A DNA stretch of 64,000 bases from Rachicladosporium sp. CCFEE 5018 (taxonomy: Eukaryota; Ascomycota; Dothideomycetes; Cladosporiales; Cladosporiaceae), in contig KZ111140.1 of the NCBI GenBank assembly GCA_002077045.2, positions 124,001 to 188,000 of the forward strand, written 5' to 3'. Below, in pieces: positions 30,049 through 39,346 of the stretch (positions are counted from its first letter, which is position 1; each line of letters opens with the position of its first letter). The notes beneath the pieces are model-generated. The model ran no database searches, was not told the DNA's origin, and saw only the letters and a list, made by a program, of their open reading frames with translations. The position numbers and the translations under genes were made by a program.

Positions 30049-31635
30049 ATGATCCTGAGAAGTACGGTCCTCGCGCTAGGCGCGCTCTGCCTCTCGGCAA
30101 GCCATAGCCACTTCGCAGCAGCACTGTCCGCCTCAGATATCCCGGCCGATACGCCTGTGTCGCAACTCATATCCAGCGCCAATGCCAACCTGGCTCAGGG
30201 CAATGCACAAGAGGCATTAACCTACTTCGATATCGCCATTCAGCGGGATCCGAAGAACTACCTCACATTGTTCAAGCGAGGTGCCACGTATCTATCACTC
30301 GGCCGCAATGCACAAGCAAACCGCGACTTTGATCAGGTGCTCATGCTGAAGCCAGGCTTCGAGGGTGCATTGACGCAACGGGCGAAGATCAGTGCGAGGA
30401 AGGCTGATTGGGATGCTGCGAGGAAGGACTACGTGGCAGCTGGGAAGGCTGGTGGGCAGGAGCTGACTGAGCTAGACGAGGCTGAGGGCGCGGCGCGGTT
30501 GGCAGTGGATGCTGAGAATGCCAACAATTGGGACGAGTGCGTGACCCAGGCTGGAATTGCGATTCTTGTCGCTGGCACAGCTCTGGATCTACGGCAACGG
30601 CGTGCGCGTTGTCGGTTGGAAAAAGGCGAGATCATGGAGGGCATTGCCGATCTCAACCACGTCCTACAGATCAACACCGGCTCCGTGAAGCCAAGCCTGC
30701 AAATCTCAGCCATGACCTTCTACTCCCTCGTCGAGACCGAAAAGGGCATCACTGCCATCTCCAAGTGTCTACACAATGACCCCGACAACAAGGAGTGCGC
30801 GAAGCTGCGTAAAGCCGAGAAGTCCATTACACGTACCCTGAAGAAGTTCCATACAGCAATGGAGAAACGCCAATTCGCCTCCGCAGTAAAACTCCTAGTC
30901 CCCACAAGCGAAGACGCAGGCCTTCTCGCCGAAGTAAAAACAGACACCACAGCCTACCGCGAAGCAGGTTACATCCACGTCACCGCGCCAGAAGGCCTCT
31001 ACCACCATCTCGTCGAGCAAACCTGCCTAGCCTACACCGAGATGAACAACCCCAAGAAAGCCACGCCTTACTGCACCGAAACCCTAATCTACAACCCCAC
31101 CTCCCTCCCCGCGCTCCTAAACAAAGCGCAATCCCAGCTCGACGCCGACGACTTCGACGCCGCAATAGGCACCCTCAACACCGCGAAAGAAGCACATGGC
31201 CAATCGCAAAAAGTCGCCGAGCTCCTCCAAAAAGCCCACACGCTGCTAAAACGCAGCAAGCAGAAAGATTACTATGCCGTTCTGGGCGTGTCCCGCGATG
31301 CCACACAGCAGGAAATCAAACGCGCGTTCCGCAAACTCACCGTGCAGCACCATCCTGACAAGGCGCCACAGCAGAATATCTCCCCCGAGGAAGCGCAGAA
31401 GAAAATGAGTTCTATCAACGAGGCGTATGAGGTGCTGAGCGACCCCGAATTGCGACAAAGATTCGACAACGGGGACGATCCTAACGACCCGCAGCAACAA
31501 GGACAGAACCCGTTCCAAGGCAGTCCCTTTGGCGGCCAACCCGTTTTCTTCCAGCAAGGTGGCGGACAGCGCGGAGGGCCTCAGTTCAAATTCAGTGGTG
31601 GGGGAGGGTTTCCTGGTGGGTTTCCATTTGGGTAG
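30049..31635 (+). CDS. ER TPR-DnaJ co-chaperone (P58IPK/DNAJC3-like)
   Basis: Lumenal Hsp40 that feeds misfolded clients to BiP. The start at 30049 is preferred over the frame's first ATG (29875) because MILRSTVLALGALCLSASHS is a classical signal peptide; 528 residues result. TPR repeats follow (ANANLAQGNAQEALTYFDIA; YLTLFKRGATYLSLGRNAQA; LRQRRARCRLEKGEIMEGIA). A C-terminal J domain, DYYAVLGVSRDATQQEIKRA, contains the invariant HPD in VQHHPDKAP. A Gly/Phe/Gln-rich tail ends GGFPGGFPFG. There is no HDEL. With the PDI gene at 39.3-41.1 kb it represents ER folding, but the two are not adjacent. Confidence 0.9.
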   Translation: MILRSTVLALGALCLSASHSHFAAALSASDIPADTPVSQLISSANANLAQGNAQEALTYFDIAIQRDPKNYLTLFKRGATYLSLGRNAQANRDFDQVLMLKPGFEGALTQRAKISARKADWDAARKDYVAAGKAGGQELTELDEAEGAARLAVDAENANNWDECVTQAGIAILVAGTALDLRQRRARCRLEKGEIMEGIADLNHVLQINTGSVKPSLQISAMTFYSLVETEKGITAISKCLHNDPDNKECAKLRKAEKSITRTLKKFHTAMEKRQFASAVKLLVPTSEDAGLLAEVKTDTTAYREAGYIHVTAPEGLYHHLVEQTCLAYTEMNNPKKATPYCTETLIYNPTSLPALLNKAQSQLDADDFDAAIGTLNTAKEAHGQSQKVAELLQKAHTLLKRSKQKDYYAVLGVSRDATQQEIKRAFRKLTVQHHPDKAPQQNISPEEAQKKMSSINEAYEVLSDPELRQRFDNGDDPNDPQQQGQNPFQGSPFGGQPVFFQQGGGQRGGPQFKFSGGGGFPGGFPFG

Positions 31636-32135
31636 ATCGAGCCTGGACCGGGTTGGGAATGGGCGCAGGGTGCATTTCGGGTGTTTGGAATGGGCATGGA
31701 ATTGGGGCAGGGCATTGGAATGAAGTAACTAGAGCCTCTTGAAGTGTAGTGTGTGGGCGATGCTTGGGTCGATCGATTATTGTATCAATATATCTCATTA
31801 TTACTACACTATTGCAACCGTTCCTACTAATTCAATTCGGGCTTGTTGTGCTGGATCGATCTGACCTGTGACATCGTGCTCGCTTCGATGAAGCCACGAA
31901 GGCTGCCTCTCTCAGCTCACCTGAGCTCCATCGATGACGTCTTCTGTATCACAAGCTCGTACGAAGGTACATACATGTAGGTAACAGTGCACTGCGATCG
32001 ATACAACAATGCACATGCGCACGTGCAGGACACCATATTTTTGATTGCCCTCGCGCAAGGCGAATCGATGCTGATGCCGGAGGCCGCCAACGGGAGGATG
32101 ACTGAAACGCCACGATTCCTGGACTACAACACGGC
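31636..32135. other. Intergenic: P58IPK-like 3' region and F-box-like 5 promoter
   Basis: 500 bp without a gene. An AT-rich patch around 31771-31822 is the likely cleavage/polyadenylation zone of the DnaJ gene. Confidence 0.4.
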
Positions 32136-33017
32136 ATGAAATTGCATCACTCGGAAGACCTAGACAGCTCGTTTCGAGACCGCTATCGTTATCCCGCCAC
32201 ATCCACAGCCACGATGCTGAATCGCCTTGATGATGTCCACAGCACCTTGGACGCTTCCTTTTCTGAAGCGTGTCTCGGGCTCAAGGACGTTTCTGCTCAT
32301 CCGCGTCCAGCGCCCGCCTCCCCATTTCGAATGCCTGCAGATCACGCTCCCTCCACTGCTGTCCGAGCTTACACCACGCTGCTTGACCTCCCACCGCAGA
32401 TCCGCGCTGAGATCTACGCCCTTTGTCTCTCGCCCTCTCTGCAAGCCAGGTCCACGATTTACAGACCTGACGATGTAGCCCTTCTGGCAAATGACATTCT
32501 GCCTGTGAATTCCCACCCGGATATTTCACACTTCTCGCGGCCCCCGGCACTTGCCCTGGTCTCCAGTGCGCTGAGAGTGGATGTGCTGGAGTGGTGGTAC
32601 AGCAGCCACAATTTCTTGCTGCAAGTTCATAACACAGGGACACTGAAGCGGTGCCAAACTTGGCTGCAGGTGGCGCTGAGGGAGCTAGGAGCGAGCTGGC
32701 TGAGGAATTTGAGGCTGAGAGGCAATCTGCTAGTCTATGATCGGATGCACATCCGTGCCGTGCGGACTTTCCCTGAGGTCTTTGTCGATCTGAGTAATGG
32801 ACGTTTCAAGTGGGTAGGTGAGCGGGACGAGGGTGTCGGCGGAGAGGTCGTAGACGCTAGACTGGCTGCTTTCGAGCAGGCGTGGACGCAGTGCTGGGAG
32901 GGCATCGAGCAGCAGCGGCGCAAGGGATGGATGGTCGAGTCTCTAGGGGAGGTATTGCGCGTCTTCGTGGCTGTGAGTGCGGATGCGAAGGCGGTGAATG
33001 GATACCACCGACGATGA
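32136..33017 (+). CDS. F-box-like (LPxELR) protein 5
   Basis: 293 codons, with ATGs at 32136 and 32214 both possible. The motif TTLLDLPPQIRAEIYALCLS is followed, after a longer spacer, by PALALVSSALRVDVLEWWYS and the strand HNFLLQVHN. This is the order seen in the other four relatives in this interval. The N-terminus is polar and lacks Cys pairs. The C-terminal half is helical with Trp-rich segments (AWTQCWEGIEQQRRKGW). Function unknown. Confidence 0.6.
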   Translation: MKLHHSEDLDSSFRDRYRYPATSTATMLNRLDDVHSTLDASFSEACLGLKDVSAHPRPAPASPFRMPADHAPSTAVRAYTTLLDLPPQIRAEIYALCLSPSLQARSTIYRPDDVALLANDILPVNSHPDISHFSRPPALALVSSALRVDVLEWWYSSHNFLLQVHNTGTLKRCQTWLQVALRELGASWLRNLRLRGNLLVYDRMHIRAVRTFPEVFVDLSNGRFKWVGERDEGVGGEVVDARLAAFEQAWTQCWEGIEQQRRKGWMVESLGEVLRVFVAVSADAKAVNGYHRR

Positions 33018-33067
33018 GAGTTCCTGGAAATCCTCTCTACTGGCTGAGGGCTTGCTTCGAGACCACT

Positions 33068-33960
33068 TCACACGGAGACATTGGGCCATCCAGCAGGCAA
33101 TCCGCACTCCTCAAGGAACTCTGCCGTCTGTTCTAGGGTGAAGCCTTCCAGCGAACCATTCTCGAGCTGCGCCAGCACAGGCGGCGACATGCTCGCATTC
33201 AGTGCGTTGAGGAGATGCAGAAGCTTTCGATGAAGTCCAGCGACAGGATGTGCAGCAGCCAGGCTCTCAAGATGCGCCGCAACTGGGGTCTGACTCTCTC
33301 CTGGGCGTAGTATGAGCTCGTCGAGGTACCGCTGCTTGATCTCAGCCCAACCCAGGATCTCGCCTTCCTCGTCCTCGCACTCGAACATAGCATCAACTTC
33401 CGGCAAATCATCTCCAGTTGTGGTTGTCTCGCGGCTTCTGAAGCCCCAAGCAAATGCTTCATCGATCGCATCAGAGCCTGCAGCGCCTCGCACGCTGTAC
33501 ATCTCCAAGCAAGCTTGCAGGATAAAGCTTCCAGCTAGCTCCATCCACTGCACTGTCAGCGTACTCTCGCTCATGCGGTTTCGCGTGGCAGACACCTCCA
33601 TAAAAAGCGGCAAGAGATCAAGTAAAGCAAGACTGCTACTTGTGCCATAGAAGGCGTCTTCGTAAGCCTCGTCTTCTGCGGGTGCATTGAGAGAGCTGAG
33701 GACGTCTGCGCGATTACGCTCGAGATCTTCGAGTGGAAGCGGCAGGTCTTGATCGAAGGATTCGAGATGACGCCCGTGAGTCGGCGCGCGCTCAGCACTA
33801 CCGATCCAGGCTACAGCTCGTTTTTGATTAGGAACTCGCAAGGCCTTTAGTGCTTCAGGGGTAGGCGACGAGGCGTTGCAGCTCAAGCGCCGCACATACA
33901 GCGTGATAAACTTGAGCAGCAGGATCCGGAAGTCGATTTCATCGTCGACCTGATAGTATG
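33068..33960 (-). CDS. Unknown protein, N-terminus lost in scaffold gap
   Basis: Not recognised. About 297 residues are visible, from YYQVDDEIDFRILLLKFITL at the gap edge to the stop at 33068. It is largely helical and acidic, with LALLDLLPLFMEVSATRNRM and WMELAGSFILQACLEMYSV as likely amphipathic helices, and a C-terminal stretch LEGFTLEQTAEFLEECGLPA. It reads like a conserved fungal cytosolic protein rather than low-complexity sequence. Its 5' end, and that of the lyase on the other side, fall in the 100-N gap. Confidence 0.6.
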
Positions 33961-34060
33961 NNNNNNNNNNNNNNNNNNNNNNNNNNNNNNNNNNNNNNNN
34001 NNNNNNNNNNNNNNNNNNNNNNNNNNNNNNNNNNNNNNNNNNNNNNNNNNNNNNNNNNNN
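33961..34060. other. Scaffold gap (100 N)
   Basis: Exactly 100 N, the conventional size for a gap of unknown length. It removes the 5' ends of two divergent genes, so the true gap must hold at least several hundred bases (about 90 codons of the lyase plus the other gene's start and both promoters). Confidence 0.95.
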
Positions 34061-34808
34061 GGGCACCGAGGTAGCTGCTCTTGAGGCAAAGCGAGCAGTT
34101 GCTGCTGGCGCCAAGGCAGGCCTGCTCTACCCTTCGCATGGCTGGCTGCGATTCGGCTACCAAGATGGTGCCCCTCAAGATCGTTACAAGGTCGTCTACG
34201 AAACAAGTGGATTGCCATTGATCTTGTTCCAATATCCCGACAACACAAAGGCGACGTACAGCCTACAGACAATGCTCGATATCTCCGCACAACCCGGTGT
34301 CTTTGCAATGAAGAATGGCGTCCGCAACATGAGGCGTTGGGACGTCGAAATCCCTATCATCCGCAAACAACGACCAGATCTCCAGATCTTGACGTGCCAC
34401 GACGAGTACCTTCTCCACACATCGTTCGACGTTGATGGCTTCCTCGTTGGTTACGGCAATATCGCTCCTGAAGCTTTGATCGAGCTTATCAAGGCTGGCA
34501 AGGCCCAAGACTACAAGCGTGCGCGAGCAATTCACGATCAATTGCTTCCAGTCACCAAGAGCGTGTATCATCGTGGCTCGCACATGGAAGGTACCGTTGC
34601 ACTGAAGCATGCACTCGTCGCACGTGGCATCCTCAGTCACGCGACTGTTCGTTCACCACTCATGCCACTGCAAGATGGCGCTGCTGAGGAGATCCACGCT
34701 GCAGTGAAGGCGGCAGAGCTTCCAGTCGTCACTGCAAAGGGCTTCAGTGTGAAGAGCTCGAAGGTCAATGGTTCAAATGGTACTAATGGTATCAACGGCA
34801 CTCACTAG
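34061..34808 (+). CDS. DapA/NanA-family aldolase (dihydrodipicolinate synthase-like), 3' part
   Basis: Class I aldolase family that forms a Schiff base on a lysine. The first complete codon is 34062, entering at GTEVAALEAKRAVAAGAKAG, the conserved GTE segment about one third into the family. Other motifs are VYETSGLPLILFQYPD and the Schiff-base region PGVFAMKNGV (Lys). The substrate-defining N-terminus is lost in the gap, so synthase, KDG-aldolase or N-acetylneuraminate-lyase-like activity cannot be separated. The C-terminus ends in an Asn/Gly/Thr-rich tail. About 248 of ~330 residues are present. Confidence 0.8.
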
Positions 34809-35395
34809 TCGCATCATCACTCAAAGAGCCTTCTTATCAAGCGCATCAGGCGGGCATCGGGATGGAGTTGTCATTGTATCCTTTCCGGGCTGGGTTGCAT
34901 GTAGTATCTTGTCTCTTCCACATCATCAGTAGCAGCTCCTCACTTCGAATTTCGATGATCTGGTCCCGTCTTCTGGGTCGTACACTGTCAATCTGCAATC
35001 TATCAGCCCTGAGATCATGACTGCGATGTGAACTTTTGAAGGCCACAGAGTGATGCACTTCGAAAAATGGCTCCTGAGCAATGAACCTGGACTCTCACCT
35101 CCTCAGTGATGATGTCGAAGTGACGATTACAAAGCAATCATTAGATGGTAATGAGATGAACAGACGACTTTTGAATGAGGCTGATACTCTGGAATAAGTA
35201 CAGGAAGTATTGAGTGCCGTAGAGATGGTATCTGACCCGGGCCCCAGCCGGACGCTAAAGCGGAGAATTCGTATGCACGCCATCACTGGCAACGCCAAGA
35301 AGTTCCAGGAGCAGCGCAAGCAGCAATTCGAGAAGGGGAAAGATCGAGTGCGATGGCCAAGACAGCTTTCTCTGTGCAGATGGTCACAATCTGGC
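34809..35395. other. Intergenic, convergent 3' ends
   Basis: 587 bp between the stop of the aldolase and the stop of the LITAF gene. Several short frames overlap on both strands (largest 120 codons, which also overlaps the LITAF exon), none with motifs. Confidence 0.4.
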
Positions 35396-36002
35396 TCAAG
35401 TGGCTTGCGCATATTGCGAAGCAACCAATCCTTGATCAGCCTGAGGCTTTGCCATCACCTGCACAGGCCCGCCTTTGCTACCCTGATGTGTCAACATTCG
35501 TCTGCAGACGCTGCAGTGATGGTTCAGGTCTTTGTCGCTCTCATAGCAGAAGAGCAAGGGCCAGCAGACTAGACAAATGAGGCATTGTGTCATCCTGTCA
35601 AGTGATTAGCGGGGCGTACTACTGAAGTCAAGATGCCGGGATCAGCTTACCCATCGTCTCCAGACGAAGGCGTCTGGATTTCCGTCATGACTGGCTTCTT
35701 GCAGTAGGGGCAGTCAACTCGAGCGGGGGTATTCCGGACTTGTTCGAGGGGGACTACCATCACAGGCCCACGCTCTTGGACCGGCTTGGGAGGCTCGTAG
35801 GCCATGCTTCTGCATCATGTTGGTCAGTGACAGGCTCCTTGATGTGATACACGAGGGGAACGTACGGCTCATGCTGCACAAAGTCCAAGCCCGGCTTCTC
35901 GCTGGATGAGTTCTCAGGCATTTGCACGGTTGGCTGTGGGTATGTTGGGGCGATGTGGTCTGTCTGTGCCGCGTAGGCAGGCGGAGCTGAATTGGTTGCC
36001 AT
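35396..36002 (-). CDS. LITAF-domain zinc membrane protein
   Basis: Three-exon model complement(join(35396..35594, 35651..35809, 35866..36002)), 164 residues. Both introns are 56 bp (35810-35865, donor GTACGT; 35595-35650, donor GTAAGC; both acceptors CAG). The N-terminus is Pro/Gln-rich with short PxY-type motifs. The LITAF domain assembles only after splicing: CPYC at the start of the domain, then CLICLVCWPLLFCYESDKDL as the hydrophobic membrane-inserting segment, then HHCSVC to complete the zinc knuckle. LITAF proteins sit on the cytosolic face of endosomal/lysosomal membranes and work in sorting. In fungi they are small and little studied. Confidence 0.82.
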
Positions 36003-36599
36003 CGTGAGCTTGCGACTGTTCCTTGTGCTGTAATTGCGTGTGTGTGACTGCGCTTAGAATGGCAGGAGATGTGTCAAAGGAGATCCTCTGGAATATGATG
36101 GGTAGCGAGGTCGACTCTATACTGTACGATTGCCAGCGTGCACAGCCAAGGACTGCGCCGTCTAGCAGAGAGTGCTGCGGTCTACATGGTATCCACCACA
36201 ACAGGTGCACGGCCATCGCTCTTCTCCTCTTCACAAGCCAACATTGAGCTTGTATCAGCCTCCATCACTTAAAGGAATGATCTGCGAAATGCGTTACGTT
36301 GATTGGCAGAGATGCTGCGCCGGTCAAGAAGATCATTGTTGGATGGTGGCCGTGCACGAAGCTAATTTGAGCCACGCGAGGAATTGTGAGTTGCCATCAG
36401 CAGCACGCCTCGACTCTGCCCCAATGTTATTATCACAGTATGGACGTCTGAACATCATCATGCAGCCTGAGCGCGAGGCCCTTATGGCAAATGTGTCAAA
36501 AGCTACAGCGCACGCGCTGGCCGCAAGACGCCGGCGATACAACGTCGCTTGAATCTCAGGCGTCAATTCGATCCGCTAAACATAGCCAATACTGTAACA
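36003..36599. promoter_or_regulatory. Divergent promoter region, LITAF / HET gene
   Basis: 597 bp between head-to-head starts. It is open in places (126 codons at 36172-36552), but without motif or start context. Confidence 0.4.
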
Positions 36600-38195
36600 A
36601 TGCGCCTCCTCAAGACTGGCCCATACATACCTGGCGCCGAGAAGCTCGAATTAATTGAGAAATGGGGAGTAGACATTCCTCATTATGCAATACTGTCGCA
36701 CACCTGGTCGAGCAACCCTGACGACGAAGTGCTCTTCGCCGACGTTCTTCACGGCATCAGCACAACCAAGCCAGCGTATCCAAAGCTCGAACAGGCTATG
36801 AAACGGGCGATACTTGATGGCTATGGCTGGCTGTGGATCGACACGTGCTGTATCAATAAGTCGAGCTCTGTCGAGTTGAGTGAGGCAATTAATTCAATGT
36901 ACAGCTACTACAAGAACGCACAGAAGTGCTACGCTTATCTGGTTGATGTCGATGCGTCCGATCATAAAACAATCAACTCCGAATTTGCGAAGTCACGCTG
37001 GTGGAAGAGGGGCTGGACACTGCAAGAACTGCTTGCACCGGCATCTCTGGAATTCTTTGCATCGACTTGGCAGTCGTTAGGCTACAAGGACGAACTTCGG
37101 CCAATCATTAGTAGCATCACCGGTATCGATGATGATTACTTGCGTCCTCCGCCGCCGACAAATCCTTTCGACACCGTTGAAAACCCGGGCTTGCCCGTTG
37201 AGCACGCCAGCATAGCGAAGAGAATGTCCTGGGCATCGACTCGGGAGACAACTCGCGAAGAGGATCTGGCATATTGTCTGATTGGTCTCTTCGAGGTGAA
37301 CATGCCCATGCTGTACGGTGAAGGCGGCCAGCGAGCCTTTTACCGTCTACAGGAAGAGATCATGGGTGCGAACGAGGACCAATCGCTCTTCGCATGGATC
37401 AAGCTGGAAGACGACAAGACTACCGTCAATGGCTTGCACGGTCTACTCGCAGACAGCCCGAGAGACTTTCGGCATACGGGCTCTGTAATTCCATACAGCG
37501 CGCTCGCAGACTATAGCGTCACGACTGTAACAGCAAGAGGGGTGAGTGTAACTTTACCGCTCACCCAGAAGGCAGACGGCAAGATGATAGCTGCTCTGCA
37601 GTGTCCCGTACAGGGTCGTTACAGTGACTGGCTCGCTGTGTATCTGCAGAAGCTGAACATCGGCTCGAACGTATATGCCCGCGCAGACTGCAATAAGCTC
37701 GCATCCGTGTCAGAACGGGGAAAACCGCAAGGACTGTACGTGCGTCAGCCGCCTAACTTTGTGCCACGAACAGTGTACCCTGATCACTTTTTCCAACTCC
37801 GCAGCCTGAGCGCGCATTGGGAGGACTCTGAGCTGGCAGAATACGAGGTCATCAACGTCATCTGTGACAAAAGCCGCTATGCGCTGAAAGGAACGTCGCA
37901 ATACCGTGCAATACCGCTCGCAGAGCCGCAACCATGGAGTCTGGCGCCAATGATCTACCGAATTGACAAGAGCGAAGGAGCCCTCACAGCTACTCTGGTC
38001 ATGAGACGCAAGACAGACGGCGAGTCCTTACTATTACTGGCGGCTCCTCACTCGAAGTCCCCTCTTCCTCCTCCTCCCACAGCGCAAATGGCATTCCAAT
38101 CTCCTCGCGCCGCTCAATGGAAGACGAGCACCGCCCCCTCCCCAAAGGCTGGGTCCGTAGCTTTGACCCCGAGACAACCCACCAGTTCTTCGTAG
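36600..38195 (+). CDS. HET-domain protein (copy A), 3' end replaced
   Basis: HET domains trigger heterokaryon-incompatibility-type cell death in filamentous ascomycetes. The start MRLLKTGPYIPGAEKLELIE at 36600 is typical. The HET domain spans roughly residues 25-170: HYAILSHTWS, YGWLWIDTCCINKSSSVELS, INSMYSYYKNAQKCYAYLVD, WWKRGWTLQELLAP. The next block, REEDLAYCLIGLFEVNMPML followed by YGEG, is also family-typical. Residues encoded after 38039 are not HET-like: similarity to copy B (44460-45314) stops there and the frame runs on for 52 codons into the WW-domain gene. Copy A therefore lacks about 115 C-terminal residues present in copy B. Whether this truncated product is functional is unknown. 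Confidence 0.85.
   Translation: MRLLKTGPYIPGAEKLELIEKWGVDIPHYAILSHTWSSNPDDEVLFADVLHGISTTKPAYPKLEQAMKRAILDGYGWLWIDTCCINKSSSVELSEAINSMYSYYKNAQKCYAYLVDVDASDHKTINSEFAKSRWWKRGWTLQELLAPASLEFFASTWQSLGYKDELRPIISSITGIDDDYLRPPPPTNPFDTVENPGLPVEHASIAKRMSWASTRETTREEDLAYCLIGLFEVNMPMLYGEGGQRAFYRLQEEIMGANEDQSLFAWIKLEDDKTTVNGLHGLLADSPRDFRHTGSVIPYSALADYSVTTVTARGVSVTLPLTQKADGKMIAALQCPVQGRYSDWLAVYLQKLNIGSNVYARADCNKLASVSERGKPQGLYVRQPPNFVPRTVYPDHFFQLRSLSAHWEDSELAEYEVINVICDKSRYALKGTSQYRAIPLAEPQPWSLAPMIYRIDKSEGALTATLVMRRKTDGESLLLLAAPHSKSPLPPPPTAQMAFQSPRAAQWKTSTAPSPKAGSVALTPRQPTSSS
37530..38039 (+). repeat. Direct repeat, copy A (510 bp, pairs with 44460-44969)
   Basis: Aligned by eye to 44460-44969 at a constant offset of 6930 bp. 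Five substitutions were seen (37766, 37862, 37972, 38000, 38037) and no indels, about 99% identity. The left end is set by the N gap on the other copy; the right end is a sharp loss of similarity at 38040. Confidence 0.95.
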
Positions 38196-38899
38196 ACACC
38201 ACATCCGATCCTCCACGATCAATCTGGACACACCCCTACGACGACGAGGACTACCTCCGCACCCTCTCCTCCGAGCAACGCGAACGCATAGAGCAGGAGA
38301 GCCTCAAATACCCTGGCGGCCAGCCAAGCAAAGCAGATATAATGCACGACCACACCGACGAAGAGGACATCTCATCACCCACCTCCGAGCTCCCACCCCG
38401 ACCCGAAGGCAAAGGCAAAGGCAAAGTCTCCTTCGGTCGGAAAATGAAAGACAAACTCACCGGCACAACCTACGAAGAACGACAACGCCAGCGCGCCGCG
38501 CGCGAAGAAGAAGAACGAAGACTCTACGCCCAGCACCTCAAAATCCGACAAGCGATGGCCAAAGCGCTCGAGACTGGCCAACCGCAACTCGTGGGTAAAG
38601 ACAAGAACGGCGAGGACATGTGGCTCACGCCTCCGCCGCAGACTCAACCAGGGCAGAGCCAGTTCCATGCTGGACGGCAAGGGTACCCGGGACGGCAGGG
38701 GTATTACAGCCCGTATGGGTATGGTGGAGGAGGGCTGTATGCGCCGCCGGGGATGTACGCGAGGCCTATGGGGCCTTACCGCAGGCCTTATGGGGGTGGA
38801 TTTGGAGGGGGGATGGGGCTGCCCATTGGGTTAGGCATGGGTGCGGGGTTGCTGGGTCGTGGGTTGCTTGGAGGTGCTATGTTGGGGGGTGGGTTCTAG
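38117..38899 (+). CDS. WW-domain protein with Gly-rich tail
   Basis: 260 residues. A WW domain at the N-terminus (LPKGWVRSFDPETTHQFFVD, then PPRSIWTHPYDD; both signature Trp and the Pro are present) would bind Pro-rich ligands. A charged helical middle (ERQRQRAAREEEERRLYAQH) and a Gly/Tyr/Pro-rich C-terminus (YGYGGGGLYAPPG; GLLGRGLLGGAMLGGGF) follow, an architecture common in fungi. Its start lies only 77 bp downstream of the point where HET similarity ends, so its promoter is either very short or lies inside the HET gene copy A. A pyrimidine tract ending CCCACAG (about 38065-38083) looks like a splice acceptor, hinting at a 5' UTR intron. Confidence 0.8.
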   Translation: MEDEHRPLPKGWVRSFDPETTHQFFVDTTSDPPRSIWTHPYDDEDYLRTLSSEQRERIEQESLKYPGGQPSKADIMHDHTDEEDISSPTSELPPRPEGKGKGKVSFGRKMKDKLTGTTYEERQRQRAAREEEERRLYAQHLKIRQAMAKALETGQPQLVGKDKNGEDMWLTPPPQTQPGQSQFHAGRQGYPGRQGYYSPYGYGGGGLYAPPGMYARPMGPYRRPYGGGFGGGMGLPIGLGMGAGLLGRGLLGGAMLGGGF

Positions 38900-39346
38900 G
38901 CATGTCGTTCGATGATACATGTAGTCAAGACACGGAGAAGTCATCGACCTGGCCCTCGAGAAGTAAGTGGTTGACGGTAAGAGTCTTGATTCTACTCTTC
39001 TCGGGATCAGAAAATTCCTCTGCTGCTGTGTTATATACCGTGGATGTAATTGTGCGATCGCAACGCACTTGAGAAAGCATCGTTCTCGCGCATGGCAGCT
39101 CGATGTAGCGAAGAGTGGAGTCCGAGGCACTCGCAACATCGCGCTGTGATTTATGTACGCTCAAATGAGAGGCCCTCGGCGATTGGGTCGCTCGGCATGG
39201 GGAAAGAGCGAAGTGAGAGAAAAGGCATGTAGCAAACAAGAATCCAAATTCTCATACCAACGCCACCCACCGCCAACCATATCATCCTCTACACTCTACA
39301 TCCTGCCCCTGTCCCCCTTCCCCTCCCCTCGATCCTCAACACAATT
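38900..39346. other. Intergenic, convergent 3' ends of WW and PDI genes
   Basis: 447 bp. It includes a strongly pyrimidine-rich plus-strand tract (about 39247-39335), which is the 3' UTR of the PDI gene read on the other strand. No gene. Confidence 0.45.
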
